Positions 20,129-21,377 of a stretch of 21,377 nt of DNA are shown here, in pieces; positions within the stretch are counted from its first letter, which is position 1; each line of letters opens with the position of its first letter. The notes below the pieces were generated by a model. It saw only the letters and a program-made list of their open reading frames with translations. It ran no database searches and was not told where the DNA came from. Both the position numbers and the translations under genes were made by a program. Source of the stretch: a virus; the IMG/VR virus record IMGVR_UViG_3300006802_000705, positions 1 through 21,377 of that record. One strand, written 5' to 3'.

Positions 20129-21377
20129 ATGGCTACATTTTATAAATATGCTGAACGTAGTGCTGAGTCTCAGGTCAATTGGGCTGAGATAGGTAAGAAC
20201 ATGACGGATATGCTCCGTCAAGAAGTTGATGTAAGAGAACAGAAGAAAGCAGCTATTGATGAGGCTACTCGTAAACTTGCTCAAGAAGTAGCTAATGCTC
20301 CTCAAGGAGAAAGTGTAAGCGCAAAAGAAGAGGCAATAAGATTGGCCGACCAAGTGAGCAAGTATATGCTTCAGCAAGAAAGACTATTGAAGTCAGGATT
20401 GTTAGACCCTAAAGATTACATGGTTTCTCGTCAGAACCTGACCGATGGTACAAGACAGGCATATCAAACCATGAAAGAATTCCAAACTAAATATGGAGAG
20501 CTGATGGAAGGGGTACGCCAAGGAAAGACTTCAATGATTTCTGTAAAGGAACTAGAAAAAATTCAAGGATACGGTAACTTTAGACAGTCAGGATTTTTTA
20601 TTGACGCTCCTACAGGAAAGCTAAATGTTGGTCTAAAAGAAGAACAGATAATTGATGGGCAAAAAGTAATTGGACTAAAGCCAGGAAGTACTGTTGGTAT
20701 GCAATACATTCAAGGTGGTATATATGGTGTCAGAGATGTTTATGATTACAGAACGGACATCATGAACTTAACAAAATCGCTAGGAGAAGAGATTAGGGTT
20801 AATGTAAAACCATCTACAATGAGCAAGTTAGGTAGTGCTACAACATTATCAGACCTGAGACAAAGAATTGTTAAGATTGCCACAGAAGACCCAACTCAAG
20901 AGAAAGAATTGTTTAGTTTTTATGATGCCATGGAGAAAGCTCTTGATGGCTATTTAGTAAATGAAAATAATCTAGGCTCTTTACTTGTTGATACCATTGG
21001 GTATGATTGGACAGATAATCCTGAAGAGGCTAAGAAAAATCCTAACACAGTTCTTGGAGGAGTAGACCCTAACACGGGTCAACCAAGTCTTGAATTTACC
21101 GATAGTAATAGACAAGCTGCTAAAGATTTTATGATGCAGCAATTCTTGGGTACTATTAAAGTTGAGGAAAAGTATCAAGGCATACCTCAAGTTCAAGACC
21201 AATCAAGGCCACCAACTGAAGCTGGAAAAGGAGAACAAGAAAATAAAAATGTTCTTAGCAATATTGCTAAATTGTACTATGGTGATGACACTGAAGTAAA
21301 AGAGGCTGCTGATTTCTTACGAAGCTTTAATACTAATATCGATACTATTGATAGACAAGGTACTGAAGTAACAATCA
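20129..21377 (+). CDS. Large internal virion / cargo-type protein, 3' truncated by the window
   Basis: An ATG at 20129 opens a frame with no stop to the window end: 416 codons, so the gene is partial. The start follows a TAAAAATAA-type A-rich leader 22 bp after the previous gene. The N-terminal ~140 residues are helical (SAESQVNWAEIGKNMTDMLR, then EVDVREQKKAAIDEATRKLA and MLQQERLLKSGLLDPKDYMV). This pattern is shared by cargo/internal proteins located behind the ejection-type gene in crAss-like and related phages. The middle (about 155-215) is Gly-rich β structure, followed by more helices and a polar linker near residue 360 (QVQDQSRPPTEAGKGEQ). Packaging inside the head or tail and ejection into the host are inferred from context. 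No catalytic motif is visible in the part present. Confidence 0.8.
   Translation, partial: MATFYKYAERSAESQVNWAEIGKNMTDMLRQEVDVREQKKAAIDEATRKLAQEVANAPQGESVSAKEEAIRLADQVSKYMLQQERLLKSGLLDPKDYMVSRQNLTDGTRQAYQTMKEFQTKYGELMEGVRQGKTSMISVKELEKIQGYGNFRQSGFFIDAPTGKLNVGLKEEQIIDGQKVIGLKPGSTVGMQYIQGGIYGVRDVYDYRTDIMNLTKSLGEEIRVNVKPSTMSKLGSATTLSDLRQRIVKIATEDPTQEKELFSFYDAMEKALDGYLVNENNLGSLLVDTIGYDWTDNPEEAKKNPNTVLGGVDPNTGQPSLEFTDSNRQAAKDFMMQQFLGTIKVEEKYQGIPQVQDQSRPPTEAGKGEQENKNVLSNIAKLYYGDDTEVKEAADFLRSFNTNIDTIDRQGTEVTI

Noticed and set aside
19997-20377. 126-codon minus-strand frame spanning the junction of the two internal-protein genes
   Set aside because: It overlaps the 3' end of one convincing + strand gene and the start of another (20129 onward), and has no promoter or leader of its own.
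1-21377. tRNA genes, CRISPR arrays, integrase or attachment sites, reverse transcriptase/diversity-generating repeats
   Set aside because: Gaps between genes are too short for tRNAs. No regularly spaced repeats, recombinase motifs or reverse-transcriptase motifs were seen on either strand.

Overview
The window is a continuous stretch of a tailed-phage (or prophage) genome carrying the virion morphogenesis region. Every supported gene is on the + strand, with 1-26 nt overlaps or very short gaps. No tRNA, integrase, IS element or CRISPR array is visible. The host is inferred to be a member of the Bacteroidota, for three reasons. The DNA is AT-rich. Start codons are preceded by A-rich leaders instead of Shine-Dalgarno sequences. 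The few real gaps hold the Bacteroidota -7 promoter motif TAnnTTTG. The protein set (large terminase, ~810-aa portal, scaffold, HK97-type capsid, two connector/ring-type proteins, one giant tail-end protein, Ala-rich internal proteins, and no tape measure, sheath or tube) matches podovirus-like phages related to the crAss-like group. That assignment rests on recognised sequence patterns, not on a database search.

Layout. 2-723: the 3' end of a tail fibre with a C-terminal intramolecular chaperone, then a 12-codon fragment that looks like the beheaded start of another fibre gene. 742-1829: small proteins, including a one-TM coiled-coil protein and a two-TM holin-like protein. 1829-3152: a putative tandem GroES-like co-chaperonin, a 2-oxoglutarate/Fe(II) dioxygenase-like protein and a probable small terminase, all joined by ATGA or TAATG overlaps. 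3127-10381: large terminase (TTG start), portal, scaffold and major capsid protein, closed by a strong terminator. 10463-11203: a capsid-associated unknown bounded by a second terminator. 11292-18812: two connector proteins, a 1467-aa tail hub protein, a cysteine-rich protein and a separately encoded tail-end domain. 18834-21377: a divergent GNAT acetyltransferase, then internal/ejection-type virion proteins, the last running off the window.

Working together: terminase and portal package DNA into a shell built by scaffold and capsid protein. The connector and hub proteins close the portal and form a short tail carrying fibres. The Ala-rich proteins are probably stored in the particle and ejected. 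The co-chaperonin-like protein could divert host GroEL to phage proteins. The oxygenase and acetyltransferase, sitting inside the structural operon, may modify virion or host components. Most notable are the tandem GroES-like gene, the oxygenase coupled to it, the cysteine-rich tail protein, the split tail-end domain and the fibre-gene remnant.
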